DNA of 30,301 nucleotides from Clostridia bacterium (GTDB lineage: Bacteria; Bacillota_A; Clostridia; Oscillospirales; CAG-272): assembly GCA_017453335.1 (NCBI GenBank), contig JAFTKI010000099.1:1-30301 (forward strand), written 5' to 3'. The notes under the pieces are model-generated. The model was not told where the DNA came from. It saw only the letters and a list, made by a program, of their open reading frames with translations, and did not search any database. Of this stretch, positions 16,459-25,327 are shown one piece after another. The position numbers and the translations under genes are program-made. Each line of letters opens with the position of its first letter. Positions within the stretch are counted from its first letter, which is position 1.

Positions 16459-16478
16459 ACAAGCCTTGTTATATAACA
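16459..16478. promoter_or_regulatory. Overlapping palindromes upstream of the oxidoreductase promoter
   Basis: ACAAGCCTTGT (16459-16469) is a 5+1+5 inverted repeat and overlaps TGTTATATAACA (16467-16478), a perfect 12 bp palindrome. Both sit directly upstream of the -35 element. They could be a regulator site or a weak mutS2 3' hairpin. No regulator gene is adjacent. Confidence 0.35.
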
Positions 16479-16489
16479 GACAAAACTTG

Positions 16490-18874
16490 CTATTTCAGTT
16501 CCACAACGGTAACGCCGCCGTCACCCTCTCCGTACTGTCCGAGACGGTAGGTTTTCACGCGGCGGTCGGTCTTCAGCCTCTGCCACAGCGCGTTGCGCAA
16601 GGCTCCCGTGCCTTTTCCGTGGATCAGGCGTACCTTCCCGAAATTGGCAAGCACCGCTTCATCCAGATATTTATCCACAGCAAGCCATGCCTCATCGCCA
16701 AGGAGTCCTCGCAGATCGATCTCATCACGGAAATCGCGGTTGACCTTTGCATGGAATTCCGACGCATTCTTTTTGCTCTTGCCGCTGATCACCTGCGGCT
16801 TTTCTATAATCAACTGTAAATTAGAGATTTTTGTGCGCGTTTTGAGAATACCCGCCTGCACCATCACGCTGCCGCTTTTGTCGGGCGTTTCCAAAAGGAT
16901 TCCCTCTTTATCAATGTTTACGATATAAACCTTGTCGCCTTTTTTCAACTCGCGCGGCAGAACGTATTTTTCGTTGGTCTTTTCCTCCACGGGATTGACC
17001 TTATCGTCATTTTCCCGAATGATACGGCGCACCTCACGGCGGGCGGCATCCAGCTCCTCGGCAAGTCTTCCCGCCTCCTCGGCTTTTTTCGCCTTTTCAA
17101 GCTGTGCAAAGACAAACTCGCTGGACACACGTGCGCTTTCCAGCATTTGCTGTGCCTTTTTGCGGTTTTGCTCGATCTCGCGCTCCACCTCAAAAAATTT
17201 GGCCTTCAGTTGCTTTTCGCCTTCGATCTTCATGCGCTCATACTCGCGTCTGAGTCGCTCCGCCTCCTCGCGGTTGCGGTCTGCCTCAAGGCGCGAAGCC
17301 TCAAGCTGCTCGATCACATCCTCAAAGCGTTGATGCTCTCGGTTGACATTGGACTTTGCCAGCTCTATGATCTCGGACGGCAAGCCCAGCTTTTCCGAAA
17401 TGGCAAACGCATTGGATTTTCCGGGAGTTCCGATCATCAAGCGATAGGTTGGCTTGAGTGTGGAAACATCAAACTCACACGATGCGTTTTGTACACCGGG
17501 AGTATCCAGCGCATAAGTCTTCAGCTCGGTATAGTGCGTGGTCGCCGCGCAAATGGCTCCCTTGGCTCGAACCGATTCAATGATGGCAACCGCCAAAGCC
17601 GCACCCTCCACAGGATCGGTTCCCGCGCCAAGCTCATCAAAGAGACACAGCGAACGCTCATCCACCTCGTTCATAATGCTCACAATGGTCACCATGTGCG
17701 AGGAGAAGGTAGAAAGCGATTGCTCAATGCTCTGCTCGTCCCCAAGATCCACCAGGATCTTTTCAAACACGCAGATCGAGGACTCGGAATCCACGGGGAT
17801 ATGCAATCCTGCCTGCGTCATCAGGGCAAAAAGCCCTACCGTTTTCAAGGTCACCGTTTTACCGCCGGTATTCGGTCCCGTGATGATCAGCGTATCATAG
17901 CCGTCCCCCATTTTGATGTTGGTGGGAACCACACGCTTGGGATCGATCAGCGGATGGCGCGCACGGCGCAGATCCAGCGAACGGTTACCCGAAATCATCG
18001 GTTCGCAAGCCTTCATACGGAAGGAAAGCTCGGCACAAGCAAAGCAAAACGCCAGCTCGGTGATATTCCAATAATTCAAGCGCAGCGATTCCGCCGCCGC
18101 GCTGACATCGGCAGACAGCGAAAATAAGATCTTTTCGATCTCATGCTCTTCCTTGGATTGCAGCATCCGAAGCTCGTTGTTCGCATCCACGATCGCCATC
18201 GGCTCCACAAAAATGGTAGCACCCGAGGATGAGGTATCATGGATCAAGCCCTTCATTTCGTTCTTACATTCCGCTTTGACGGGAATCACGTATCTGCCGT
18301 TTCGCATGGTAACGATATTTTCCTGCAGGATCCTGGAATACGAGCCGCTGATATAGCGCTGCAAGGTCTCCTTGATGCGGCTGTTGGCATCGCGGATCTT
18401 TCTGCGGATCTCGGCAAGATCGCGGCTGGCTTCGTCGGCAATCATATCCTCCGACAGGATCGATCGCGTGATGCGCTCCTCCAGAAAACGGTTCGGAAGC
18501 AAACGCGCAAAGATCTCGTCCAATGAAGTATCAAAATGCTTGTTATTTTGCAGGTAATCGACCAGGACTCGGCTGGAGCGCAACACGCGCGCGACCTCCA
18601 GAAGCTCCCGTGTGGAGAGCATTGCGCCTTTTGCGGCACGCTCGCAAGCCTCGGAAACATCCTTAACCGAGCCGAAGGACGGCATGCCCTTGGCATCCGC
18701 AAGTCGGCGCGCATCGGTGGTTCTTCGTTGACGGCGCAAGACCTCCGTGATGTCTCCCGACGGCATAAGCGAGATCGCCATCGAACGCGCACCATCGGTG
18801 GGAGCGCAGTCGGCAAGCATCTCGCAAATCTTATCAAATTCTAACGTTTTAATTGTTTTATCCGAAAAATTCAT
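16490..18874 (-). CDS. mutS2: MutS2 family protein (endonuclease/ribosome-rescue ATPase)
   Basis: A 794-residue protein, normal length for MutS2. The family was first linked to suppression of recombination and more recently to resolving collided ribosomes. The N-terminal core and clamp-like helices lead to an ABC-type ATPase with Walker A GPNTGGKT (333-340) and DELGAGTDPVEGAALA as the Walker B/signature region. A long coiled coil rich in Glu, Arg and Lys lies at about 510-620. The C-terminus is a Smr nuclease domain with IDLRG and HGKGTGALR. The gene starts nine bases after recO and has only a weak purine-rich site upstream, so translation is probably coupled. It ends the yqfC-to-mutS2 run. 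Confidence 0.96.
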   Translation of the reverse strand: MNFSDKTIKTLEFDKICEMLADCAPTDGARSMAISLMPSGDITEVLRRQRRTTDARRLADAKGMPSFGSVKDVSEACERAAKGAMLSTRELLEVARVLRSSRVLVDYLQNNKHFDTSLDEIFARLLPNRFLEERITRSILSEDMIADEASRDLAEIRRKIRDANSRIKETLQRYISGSYSRILQENIVTMRNGRYVIPVKAECKNEMKGLIHDTSSSGATIFVEPMAIVDANNELRMLQSKEEHEIEKILFSLSADVSAAAESLRLNYWNITELAFCFACAELSFRMKACEPMISGNRSLDLRRARHPLIDPKRVVPTNIKMGDGYDTLIITGPNTGGKTVTLKTVGLFALMTQAGLHIPVDSESSICVFEKILVDLGDEQSIEQSLSTFSSHMVTIVSIMNEVDERSLCLFDELGAGTDPVEGAALAVAIIESVRAKGAICAATTHYTELKTYALDTPGVQNASCEFDVSTLKPTYRLMIGTPGKSNAFAISEKLGLPSEIIELAKSNVNREHQRFEDVIEQLEASRLEADRNREEAERLRREYERMKIEGEKQLKAKFFEVEREIEQNRKKAQQMLESARVSSEFVFAQLEKAKKAEEAGRLAEELDAARREVRRIIRENDDKVNPVEEKTNEKYVLPRELKKGDKVYIVNIDKEGILLETPDKSGSVMVQAGILKTRTKISNLQLIIEKPQVISGKSKKNASEFHAKVNRDFRDEIDLRGLLGDEAWLAVDKYLDEAVLANFGKVRLIHGKGTGALRNALWQRLKTDRRVKTYRLGQYGEGDGGVTVVELK

Positions 18875-18883
18875 ACTCTTTTA

Positions 18884-19711
18884 TTATTCTTCTTTAGTTC
18901 TCTTGTTGATTTCGGGCGTCTGCATGGAGCGATAAAAATTCAAGGTATCAAACCCATGTCCCAAGTGAGAGAGCAGGTAGGTCTCCGCCGCTTTTTCAAA
19001 CAAGGCTCTATCATCGGGATCCGCCAGTTCAAATGCAAACAATCGCTCCATCGGTGCGGTCATGGCGTAAGAAAAAGCCGCATAAGCCGCCGGGGAAAGA
19101 CCGCACAGAACATCAGCCTCCCGAATATCATCGTACACGGTATTGGACTGTGCCGCGGGCTTTCTTTTGGAAAGACAGTCGGCACACAGAAAGGAACCGT
19201 TCATCACGTCCAGATAAAAGTATTCGGGCGTTTCGTTCCCGCAAAAGCCGCAACCGCCAATCTCGGGGGCATATCCCGAAAGAGCCGCGGCACGCAATTC
19301 AAACACCCCTTTGATCAATGAGTGCGGATACAGATCGCGGCTGATGGCATACAGCGAATTGAGCAACAGGCGCATCATGTCGCCTGCCTCCTCGCCCTCA
19401 TCGGTCAGGTCACAGGTCACATCGCATAAATACGCCGCCAGATTGAGACGGTCGATATCCATACAAAGAGAATAAAAGGGCTGAATCGCAGTTCCGCCCT
19501 TTAAAATATACATGGTACCGCGACGGTAGATTTCAAAATTGCCATAGGTATAAAGCTGGCTGACGCCCATTTGCGCGCCGCGCATCGATCGACTACCTTT
19601 GGAAAGGACGGTGATTCTGCCAAGCTCGGCGGTCAGTACAGACAGATAGCGGTCGTGATCGCCCATATCGCGGACACGCACCACAACGCCGTTGATCGCT
19701 TCGTGTTGCAT
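18884..19711 (-). CDS. recO: DNA repair protein RecO
   Basis: A 275-residue recombination mediator that works with RecF and RecR to load RecA on SSB-coated single-stranded DNA. The N-terminal OB fold shows EAINGVVVRVRDMGDHDRYLS and LSKGSRSMRG. The helical C-terminal part contains a four-Cys zinc site, CGFC at 154-157 and CADC at 176-179. GGAGGG precedes the ATG at a good distance. It lies 27 bp after era and is followed within nine bases by mutS2. Family call secure. Confidence 0.95.
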   Translation of the reverse strand: MQHEAINGVVVRVRDMGDHDRYLSVLTAELGRITVLSKGSRSMRGAQMGVSQLYTYGNFEIYRRGTMYILKGGTAIQPFYSLCMDIDRLNLAAYLCDVTCDLTDEGEEAGDMMRLLLNSLYAISRDLYPHSLIKGVFELRAAALSGYAPEIGGCGFCGNETPEYFYLDVMNGSFLCADCLSKRKPAAQSNTVYDDIREADVLCGLSPAAYAAFSYAMTAPMERLFAFELADPDDRALFEKAAETYLLSHLGHGFDTLNFYRSMQTPEINKRTKEE

Positions 19712-19738
19712 CGGTCACCCTCCTCTCCAAGCAGTTGT

Positions 19739-20623
19739 TTATTCCTCGGTATAGCCGAAATTCAAAATACCTCTCCGGCTGTCGCGCCAGTTTTCCTTGA
19801 CCTTCACCCAAAGGTTGAGATAAACCTTGCAGTCAAGCAGCTTTTCCAGATCGTCCCTTGCATAGGAGCCGATCCGCTTGAGCGTTTCTCCGTTCTTTCC
19901 AACGAGAATACCCTTGTGGGAATTCTTTTCGCAAAAGATCTCGGCGCGGATGCGAACCAGCGTTTCTTCATCCACGTATTCCTCGATCAGAACCGCCACA
20001 CCGTGCGGGATCTCCTTGTCCACGGTGCGCAAAATCTTCTCGCGGATGATCTCTGCCGCCATCTGTCTTTGCGGCTGATCGGTGATCATATCCTCCTCGT
20101 AGAACCATTCACCCTCGTGAAGCAGCTTTTCACACTCCTCCAAAAGCTCATCCACATACTTTCCGCGCTTTGCCGAGATCGGCACAACAGCGTGGAAATC
20201 GTGTAAAGCCGCGTATGCGGCGATGGTCTCCGCGATCCGCTCACGGCGATAAAGATCGACCTTGTTGAGGGCTAAGATCGCGGGGGTTCCCGATTGCTTG
20301 AGATATTTGATCACGCCCTCTTCCACGTCTCCGGGTGCAAAGCCCACGTCGGCAACCAATATCACGGCATCTCCGTCCTGCATCGCGCTGTTTGCAGACT
20401 TTACCATAAAGTCGCCGAGCGAGTTCTGCGGCTTGAAGATACCCGGTGTATCCAAGAATACAAACTGGTTTTCTCCGCGTGTTTCAATGCCCGCGATCCG
20501 ATTTCGGGTGGTTTGGGGCTTGGAGGAAACGATGGTGATCTGCGTTCCCAAAATGGTGTTGAGCAGCGTTGACTTTCCCACGTTGGGACGTCCGACAATG
20601 CTGATAAATCCGGTTTTTTTCAT
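19739..20623 (-). CDS. era: GTPase Era
   Basis: A 294-residue essential GTPase that binds 16S rRNA and assists 30S subunit maturation at the membrane. G1 is GRPNVGKS (11-18), followed by the Era-specific KPQTTRNRI switch, DTPGIF (G3), NKVD (G4) and SAKRG (G5). The C-terminal KH domain contains GILVGKNGETLKRIG and ends LNLWVKVKENWRD. The ATG at 20623 matches the conserved N-terminus and follows GGGAGA. A GTG in frame at 20635 abuts the upstream stop and is less likely. The gene is 12 bp from its upstream neighbour, so they form one transcript. Confidence 0.97.
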   Translation of the reverse strand: MKKTGFISIVGRPNVGKSTLLNTILGTQITIVSSKPQTTRNRIAGIETRGENQFVFLDTPGIFKPQNSLGDFMVKSANSAMQDGDAVILVADVGFAPGDVEEGVIKYLKQSGTPAILALNKVDLYRRERIAETIAAYAALHDFHAVVPISAKRGKYVDELLEECEKLLHEGEWFYEEDMITDQPQRQMAAEIIREKILRTVDKEIPHGVAVLIEEYVDEETLVRIRAEIFCEKNSHKGILVGKNGETLKRIGSYARDDLEKLLDCKVYLNLWVKVKENWRDSRRGILNFGYTEE

Positions 20624-20635
20624 AGTTTCTCCCAC

Positions 20636-21085
20636 TCAGGCTGCCTGTGCCAATTTATCCAAATATGAGAAATACGCCTCGATGTCGTCCTCAAACAGAT
20701 CCTTGGATTCGTTTCGCTCATTATTCAGAAGTCTTCCAGATGTAATAATTTTGGTGTTGGGGTTTGCGATGATGATCACGGTATAATCGGGTTCAACCTC
20801 CAAAATCACCTCAATATAGGTCTGTCCCACGGTTTCCTTGCATTCGAACTGCGTTACGGTGTCGATCGAGATGCCGCTATCCAACGACATCGTGGACAAA
20901 AGAACCACATCACGCTTGGTCATGGCGGGACGGGTGTCTCCGCCGAACCATTCCTTGGCGTTCATCACGAAGATACCGCCAAACAACAGCAGGAAAACCG
21001 CTACGACGATCAAAAAGGTGATCAATTTGACATGCGTGGCAAAAAAACTGTCTTTTCTTTGCGTATCGCTGTAGTATTTGCTCAT
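20636..21085 (-). CDS. Single-pass membrane protein of unknown function between ybeY and era
   Basis: A 149-residue protein I do not recognise. Residues 1-18 are polar. Residues 19-41 form one strong hydrophobic helix with a positively charged flank on the N-side, so the rest is probably outside the membrane with the N-terminus in. The soluble part (42-149) has alternating hydrophobic stretches, such as TYIEVILEVEPDYTVIII, that suggest a small beta-rich domain, and ends in an acidic helix. In B. subtilis this gene slot holds dgkA and cdd, and this protein resembles neither. AAGGAG precedes the ATG. Its place in the operon suggests coexpression with ybeY and era. Confidence 0.75.
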   Translation of the reverse strand: MSKYYSDTQRKDSFFATHVKLITFLIVVAVFLLLFGGIFVMNAKEWFGGDTRPAMTKRDVVLLSTMSLDSGISIDTVTQFECKETVGQTYIEVILEVEPDYTVIIIANPNTKIITSGRLLNNERNESKDLFEDDIEAYFSYLDKLAQAA

Positions 21086-21113
21086 TTTTAAATTCTCCTT
21101 ACTTTATGTTGGT

Positions 21114-21611
21114 TTATTTTTCTACGGTAAGTCCCATCAGATCCATGATCTCGCTTTGACGGCGGCGCATATCCAGCTCGTCTTCCTCACCCGTTTCATG
21201 GTCATAGCCCAACAGGTGGAGCATCGAATGAACGGTCAGGAAAGCAACCTCACGCTCAAAGCTGTGTCCGTATTCCCGAGCCTGCTCCTCAGCGCGCTCC
21301 AGCGAGATCACAATGTCACCAAGCATTCCCTTCAGCTCGTTGATGGGCGGCTCCTCGCCGGTTCCGTCGTAATCAAAAAGCGGAAAGGACAGCACATCGG
21401 TAGCACTGTCGATGCTGCGAAATTTTTGGTTGAGCTTGCGGATCTGATCGTTATCGGTAAAGGTGACCGACACCTCACACGGATTGCCGTATTGCTCATA
21501 ATCCAGCGTTTGCTCAACTGCGGCTCTCACCAGCATTTTCATCCGATAGGTGATCGGGAGCTTGTCCTGTTCGTTTTCAAAATAGATCTTCATGTTCAGC
21601 TTTCGGTTCAT
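21114..21611 (-). CDS. ybeY: Endoribonuclease YbeY (rRNA maturation factor)
   Basis: A 165-residue metal-dependent RNase acting in 16S rRNA 3'-end maturation and ribosome quality control. The family signature H-x3-H-x5-H is present as HSMLHLLGYDH (H128, H132, H138). The preceding TDVLSFP and GDIVIS segments are also typical. The ATG at 21611 overlaps the phoH stop (ATGA) and has GGGGG nine bases upstream; an internal ATG six codons later is less well placed. It belongs to the phoH-ybeY pair conserved across bacteria. Confidence 0.96.
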   Translation of the reverse strand: MNRKLNMKIYFENEQDKLPITYRMKMLVRAAVEQTLDYEQYGNPCEVSVTFTDNDQIRKLNQKFRSIDSATDVLSFPLFDYDGTGEEPPINELKGMLGDIVISLERAEEQAREYGHSFEREVAFLTVHSMLHLLGYDHETGEEDELDMRRRQSEIMDLMGLTVEK

Positions 21612-22660
21612 TTTGCTGTTCCCCCTTTGTTTGTATCATGCGAGCCCACCCGTTTTTTGTAGGTCGCTTTCTTCTCGGCATCCCGACGAACCATCTCTCG
21701 GTCATATTTTTCGTATGCCAATATAATTTTCTGTACCAGTCGGTGGCGAACCACGTCACGGTCGGTGAAATAGTGGATCCCGATATCATCGATGTCGGAC
21801 AAGATCTTCACCGCCGAGGAAAGTCCGCTTTTCTGTCCGCGCGGCAGGTCGGTTTGCGTCAGGTCGCCCGTAACCACAGCCTTGGAGTTGAAGCCAAGAC
21901 GCGTGAGAAACATTTTCATCTGCTCGGGCGTTGCGTTCTGTGCCTCGTCCAGAATGATAAAGGAATCGTCCAGCGTCCGTCCTCTCATGTACGCCAGCGG
22001 CGCGATCTCAATCACACCCTTTTCAACCTGCTTCTGATAGTTTTCGGTTCCCATCATTTCATGGAGCGCATCGTAAAGCGGCCGCAGATAGGGATCGATC
22101 TTGCTTTGCAGATCGCCCGGCAGAAAGCCCAGCTTCTCTCCCGCTTCGATGGCAGGCCGCGTCAGAATGATGCGGTTGACCTGCTTTTCACGCAATGCCC
22201 GAACTGCCATCGCAACGGCAAGGAAGGTCTTACCCGTTCCTGCAGGGCCAACTCCGAGAACAACGGTATTCTTGCGGATCAGATCAACGTATTGCTTTTG
22301 TCCCACTGTTTTTGCCTTGATGGGCTTCCCACGCATGGTAACACATATACACTCGCCGCCAAGCTCGGACAGCGATTCACCCTCTCCGTTTCGCACCATA
22401 TCGATCGCATATTGCACCGATTGATCGTTGATCACATCGGTTTTCGCAGAGAGTCCGTGCAAATATTCCACGCATTGCGATGCTGCCGCAACCGAAGCGG
22501 GATCCTCGCCCTCGATCACGATCGAATCTCCCGATTCACTTTCCCTGTTTCGCAGACTGACCGAGAACTGCTCCTCGATCATGCGGGCATTGGTGTCGAA
22601 GCTCCCGAATATTTTGGCGGTTGCCCCCACGTAAGACATACGGATAACTTTACGGTTCAT
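21608..22660 (-). CDS. phoH: PhoH family protein (PhoH/YbeZ-type ATPase)
   Basis: A 350-residue cytosolic P-loop ATPase related to RNA helicases and functionally tied to YbeY. The Walker A is GPAGTGKT (138-145), and the Walker B is FIILDEAQNA. TRPAIEAGEKLGFLPGD and VVTGDLTQTDLPRG are diagnostic for the family. The N-terminal about 85 residues form the usual KH-like region. The ATG at 22660 is preferred over an upstream TTG at 22681 because AAAGGGG lies six bases before it. It starts within 20 bases of the yqfD stop and overlaps ybeY by four bases, so the genes form a tight operon. Confidence 0.95.
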   Translation of the reverse strand: MNRKVIRMSYVGATAKIFGSFDTNARMIEEQFSVSLRNRESESGDSIVIEGEDPASVAAASQCVEYLHGLSAKTDVINDQSVQYAIDMVRNGEGESLSELGGECICVTMRGKPIKAKTVGQKQYVDLIRKNTVVLGVGPAGTGKTFLAVAMAVRALREKQVNRIILTRPAIEAGEKLGFLPGDLQSKIDPYLRPLYDALHEMMGTENYQKQVEKGVIEIAPLAYMRGRTLDDSFIILDEAQNATPEQMKMFLTRLGFNSKAVVTGDLTQTDLPRGQKSGLSSAVKILSDIDDIGIHYFTDRDVVRHRLVQKIILAYEKYDREMVRRDAEKKATYKKRVGSHDTNKGGTAK

Positions 22661-22677
22661 AGTTCCCCTTTCGCGGA

Positions 22678-23859
22678 TCAATCGGTCAATTCAATTTCGG
22701 ATTGTTCGGCAATATTCTCAATACACCGAAGGGTACAGACAAGGCGCACCGAACCGTCATTCCATTCGGTGGTGATCACCTTGCTCAAAAGCTGTACATC
22801 GGTTGAAAGTGCGGCAAGCTTTTGTTCCAGCTCTTCATACGCCAGAGTCAAGGCTTCCTCCCGTGTGCGCGTGATCGGCTCGGTACGGTAGCATTTTGCC
22901 GTGGTGACCGTCCACCCGATGGGCAGATCGGACACTCCGAACAGCTCCAAAATTTCATTCTTCTCTATTATATCACACTCAAGGGGCAGATTTCCAGTAC
23001 TTTTGAAAATTTTTATGGAAAAACCGAAAAAATTCAGTACAATTTCGCGGCATTTTTCCTCTTCATAGACCTTTTGGGTGTCCGCAAACGGAATTTCCAC
23101 GCAAACGGTGCGCTCGGTACGGGCAAGAACCTCTCCCGCCGCGCGCGTATAGCGATATCCGCCGTTTGCCGTATCATACAGACCGCTGACCAAAAGGTCG
23201 CCTTTCTTGACGGCTTGCCCGACACTTACCATGCAATTTCCCCGAAAAAGCGCAACCGATTCGATCTGTCCGTCGGCTGTGGCAATCAGATTGGCAGGGC
23301 GCGAAAGATCCTCCTCGGGAGGAGCAGAGGTATTCTCAATGATCTGCACCTGCGCCACGGTTCCGTCAAGCTCGATGGCGATCCATGAGATACGGTCCGA
23401 GGCGATCAACACCCGATTTTCCAACACGACCGTCTCAACATCGGGGATATAGGAGCCGATCCCGAATCCGCAGGCATTCAGCTCTGCCACAACCTCCTCG
23501 TGCGTCATGCTCTCGTTGCCGCTGATCCGAATATCCCAGACATAGCGTTCGGAAAGAAGCAACAAAAAAATTGCGATCAGGGTGCCTGCAAAAATGCCTG
23601 CGCGTTTGCGGTATCGGATCGCCAGATACGGAAGTCCCCCTTGCTGCTCACGGTGCAAGGAAATCCCCGCCGAGGCGCAGGCGGCAGACAGCTTTTTTGC
23701 GGCATACATGGAAACGGTGAGCGAGATTCCTCCGTCCTCCAACACCGTAAAATTCCGATACGTGATCTGTTCACGCAGGCAAATATTCAGAAGCTCGGTG
23801 CGGCATTGCGCGGAACAGGACAAGGTTTCATATCCGCAAAAGAAAAAAAGCCCCATCAT
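22678..23859 (-). CDS. yqfD: Sporulation protein YqfD
   Basis: A 393-residue membrane-anchored sporulation protein of the YqfD family, needed for efficient spore formation but without a known reaction. The N-terminal about 85 residues are cytosolic, with one strong hydrophobic helix at about 87-104 (IFAGTLIAIFLLLLSERYVW). The large extracytoplasmic part contains GNESMTHEEVVAEL near the membrane, a POTRA-like feature, followed by WIAIELDGTVAQVQIIE and GLYD. The frame is open to 24051, but the upstream part overlaps yqfC in another frame. The start at 23859 overlaps the yqfC stop and has GGAGGAG upstream. The second of two adjacent ATG codons is also possible. Confidence 0.92.
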   Translation of the reverse strand: MMGLFFFCGYETLSCSAQCRTELLNICLREQITYRNFTVLEDGGISLTVSMYAAKKLSAACASAGISLHREQQGGLPYLAIRYRKRAGIFAGTLIAIFLLLLSERYVWDIRISGNESMTHEEVVAELNACGFGIGSYIPDVETVVLENRVLIASDRISWIAIELDGTVAQVQIIENTSAPPEEDLSRPANLIATADGQIESVALFRGNCMVSVGQAVKKGDLLVSGLYDTANGGYRYTRAAGEVLARTERTVCVEIPFADTQKVYEEEKCREIVLNFFGFSIKIFKSTGNLPLECDIIEKNEILELFGVSDLPIGWTVTTAKCYRTEPITRTREEALTLAYEELEQKLAALSTDVQLLSKVITTEWNDGSVRLVCTLRCIENIAEQSEIELTD

Positions 23860-24191
23860 GTCCGCTCTCCTCCTTCGCCAAACAAACGCTGTCTTTGCTC
23901 GCGGTACAGCACTCCGCCGATCACGCCCTCCACCGTCACCACACCTGCCGAAAAGCTGCTGCAATACAGCCGCTCTCCCACCACGGAAAGCTCCTCCTTG
24001 GCAAGTAACAGGCGAATCTCGGTGGGCGAATAGATCAGAATCCTGCGGCAACCGTATACCGTAACCCTCCGTTTGCCCTCCACGGTTGCCCGCTCGCGTC
24101 CCTCGGAGGGAGGCCGCACCGCATACCGCTTTCCAATCCGTTTGATGATTCCCTCTTTTTCTTTTTCAAAGCACACGGCACCGTCGGTCAT
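23856..24191 (-). CDS. yqfC: Sporulation protein YqfC
   Basis: A 111-residue YqfC/YabP-like sporulation protein, first gene of the yqfC-yqfD-phoH run. The family pattern is visible as VTVYGCRRILIYSPTEIRLL followed by SAGVVTVEGVIGGV. The N-terminal about 45 residues are basic and less conserved. AAAGGAAAA precedes the ATG. The stop overlaps the yqfD start. In B. subtilis yqfC belongs to the mother-cell sigma-E regulon. I could not identify a convincing sigma-E promoter in the 112 bp gap to ylbJ. Confidence 0.85.
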   Translation of the reverse strand: MTDGAVCFEKEKEGIIKRIGKRYAVRPPSEGRERATVEGKRRVTVYGCRRILIYSPTEIRLLLAKEELSVVGERLYCSSFSAGVVTVEGVIGGVLYREQRQRLFGEGGERT

Positions 24192-24303
24192 AGTTCTTTT
24201 CCTTTCCGATCGTAACAGTTATTCCGGTACTGCGTCATAAAAACGATCAAACATGCGTAGGCTGAAACAGTACGATTCATCTTATGCAAAAAAAGGAGCC
24301 ACC

Positions 24304-25326
24304 ATGACTCTCTACAAACAAATCCCGCAAAAGACGGCAACACATACCCTCTCTCTCGGACAGCTTTTGTTCGGCTGGTTTTCGCTGTTTTGTCTGCTTC
24401 TGATCTTTAAAAACGGAGAAATTGCCTCGGACTATATCCACCGAGGACTTTTACTGTGTGCCAAAAGCGTGATCCCTTCGCTCTTCCCCTTTATGGTGCT
24501 GTCCGAGCTGTTGATCTCGGGCGGTATGGGGGAGCGCATCATCGGAAAGATCGCCTCGCCGCTTTCTCGGCTCTTCCGTCTTCCGCCCTCCGCGATCTCA
24601 GCCGTACTGCTCGGTCTTGTTTGCGGATTCCCGATCGGTGCGAAAACGGTGGCAGGAGCATACCGACAAGGCAGACTTTCCAGGCAGGATGCCGAGCGTG
24701 CGCTTTGTATCTCCAACAATCCGTCCTCTGCGTTCGTGGTTGCCGCGGTGGGAACCTCGCTTTGGGAAAACACGCGTTTTGGGGTAGTCCTGTATCTGAC
24801 CGTGATCTCGGTTTCCCTTCTTTGGGGGCTTGCAGACGGCGTTTTGCAACGAAAAAGGACGGAACCGCAAATGGGTGCCGTCCAAGTTCGCAATGATACG
24901 GAGTATTTAAAGGGTGCAAAGCTGTTCACCGAATCTATCCGCTCCGCAACGGGCGGTATTCTTTCGGTTTGCGCTTATGTTGTCTTTTTTTCGGCACTGA
25001 TGGGAGCGTTGAGCGCGATCTTTCTCGATCTCGGAGCGCCCAAGCTGTTGTCCTCGATCTCCTTTTCGATCCTGGAGCTGTCTCAGGGAGTCAGCCATGC
25101 CCCCGATGTTGGAAACACGGTGCAAGCCGCGATCCTTTCGGCATTTGCCTGCGGATGGTCGGGACTCTCGGTTCACTGCCAGGTGATCTCTGTTTGCGAC
25201 GGGCTTGATCTTTCCTTTCGGCGGTATTTTCTTGCAAAGCTCGTGCAAGCCCTTCTGTGTGCCGCTGTTTTTGCCGTTCTTTTACAATTTTTCCCCTCGA
25301 TTCTGATTCCTTCGGGGAGCTGTTAG
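24304..25326 (+). CDS. ylbJ: Sporulation integral membrane protein YlbJ
   Basis: A 340-residue polytopic membrane protein of the YlbJ family, with a nucleoside-recognition (Gate-like) fold, required for spore cortex formation in Bacillus. About eight hydrophobic segments are visible. Family motifs include SVIPSLFPFMVLSELL near residue 55, LLGLVCGFPIGAKTVAGAY near 100, SNNPSSAFVVAAVG, and a C-terminal GWSGLSVHCQV. AAAAAAGGAG precedes the ATG at 24304; an in-frame ATG at 24253 lacks a ribosome binding site. It diverges from yqfC, which fits joint expression during sporulation. It converges with the PlsC-like gene, whose stop is one base away. Confidence 0.92.
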   Translation: MTLYKQIPQKTATHTLSLGQLLFGWFSLFCLLLIFKNGEIASDYIHRGLLLCAKSVIPSLFPFMVLSELLISGGMGERIIGKIASPLSRLFRLPPSAISAVLLGLVCGFPIGAKTVAGAYRQGRLSRQDAERALCISNNPSSAFVVAAVGTSLWENTRFGVVLYLTVISVSLLWGLADGVLQRKRTEPQMGAVQVRNDTEYLKGAKLFTESIRSATGGILSVCAYVVFFSALMGALSAIFLDLGAPKLLSSISFSILELSQGVSHAPDVGNTVQAAILSAFACGWSGLSVHCQVISVCDGLDLSFRRYFLAKLVQALLCAAVFAVLLQFFPSILIPSGSC

Positions 25327-25327
25327 G

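Noticed and set aside
22678..24051. A longer 457-residue YqfD starting at 24051
   Set aside because: The extra N-terminus is yqfC read in another frame; the ATG at 23859 with GGAGGAG upstream is the likely start.
24192..24303. Sigma-E or sigma-F promoters between yqfC and ylbJ
   Set aside because: Short partial matches such as TCATAAA exist, but the spacing to a CATAC-like -10 is wrong in both directions.
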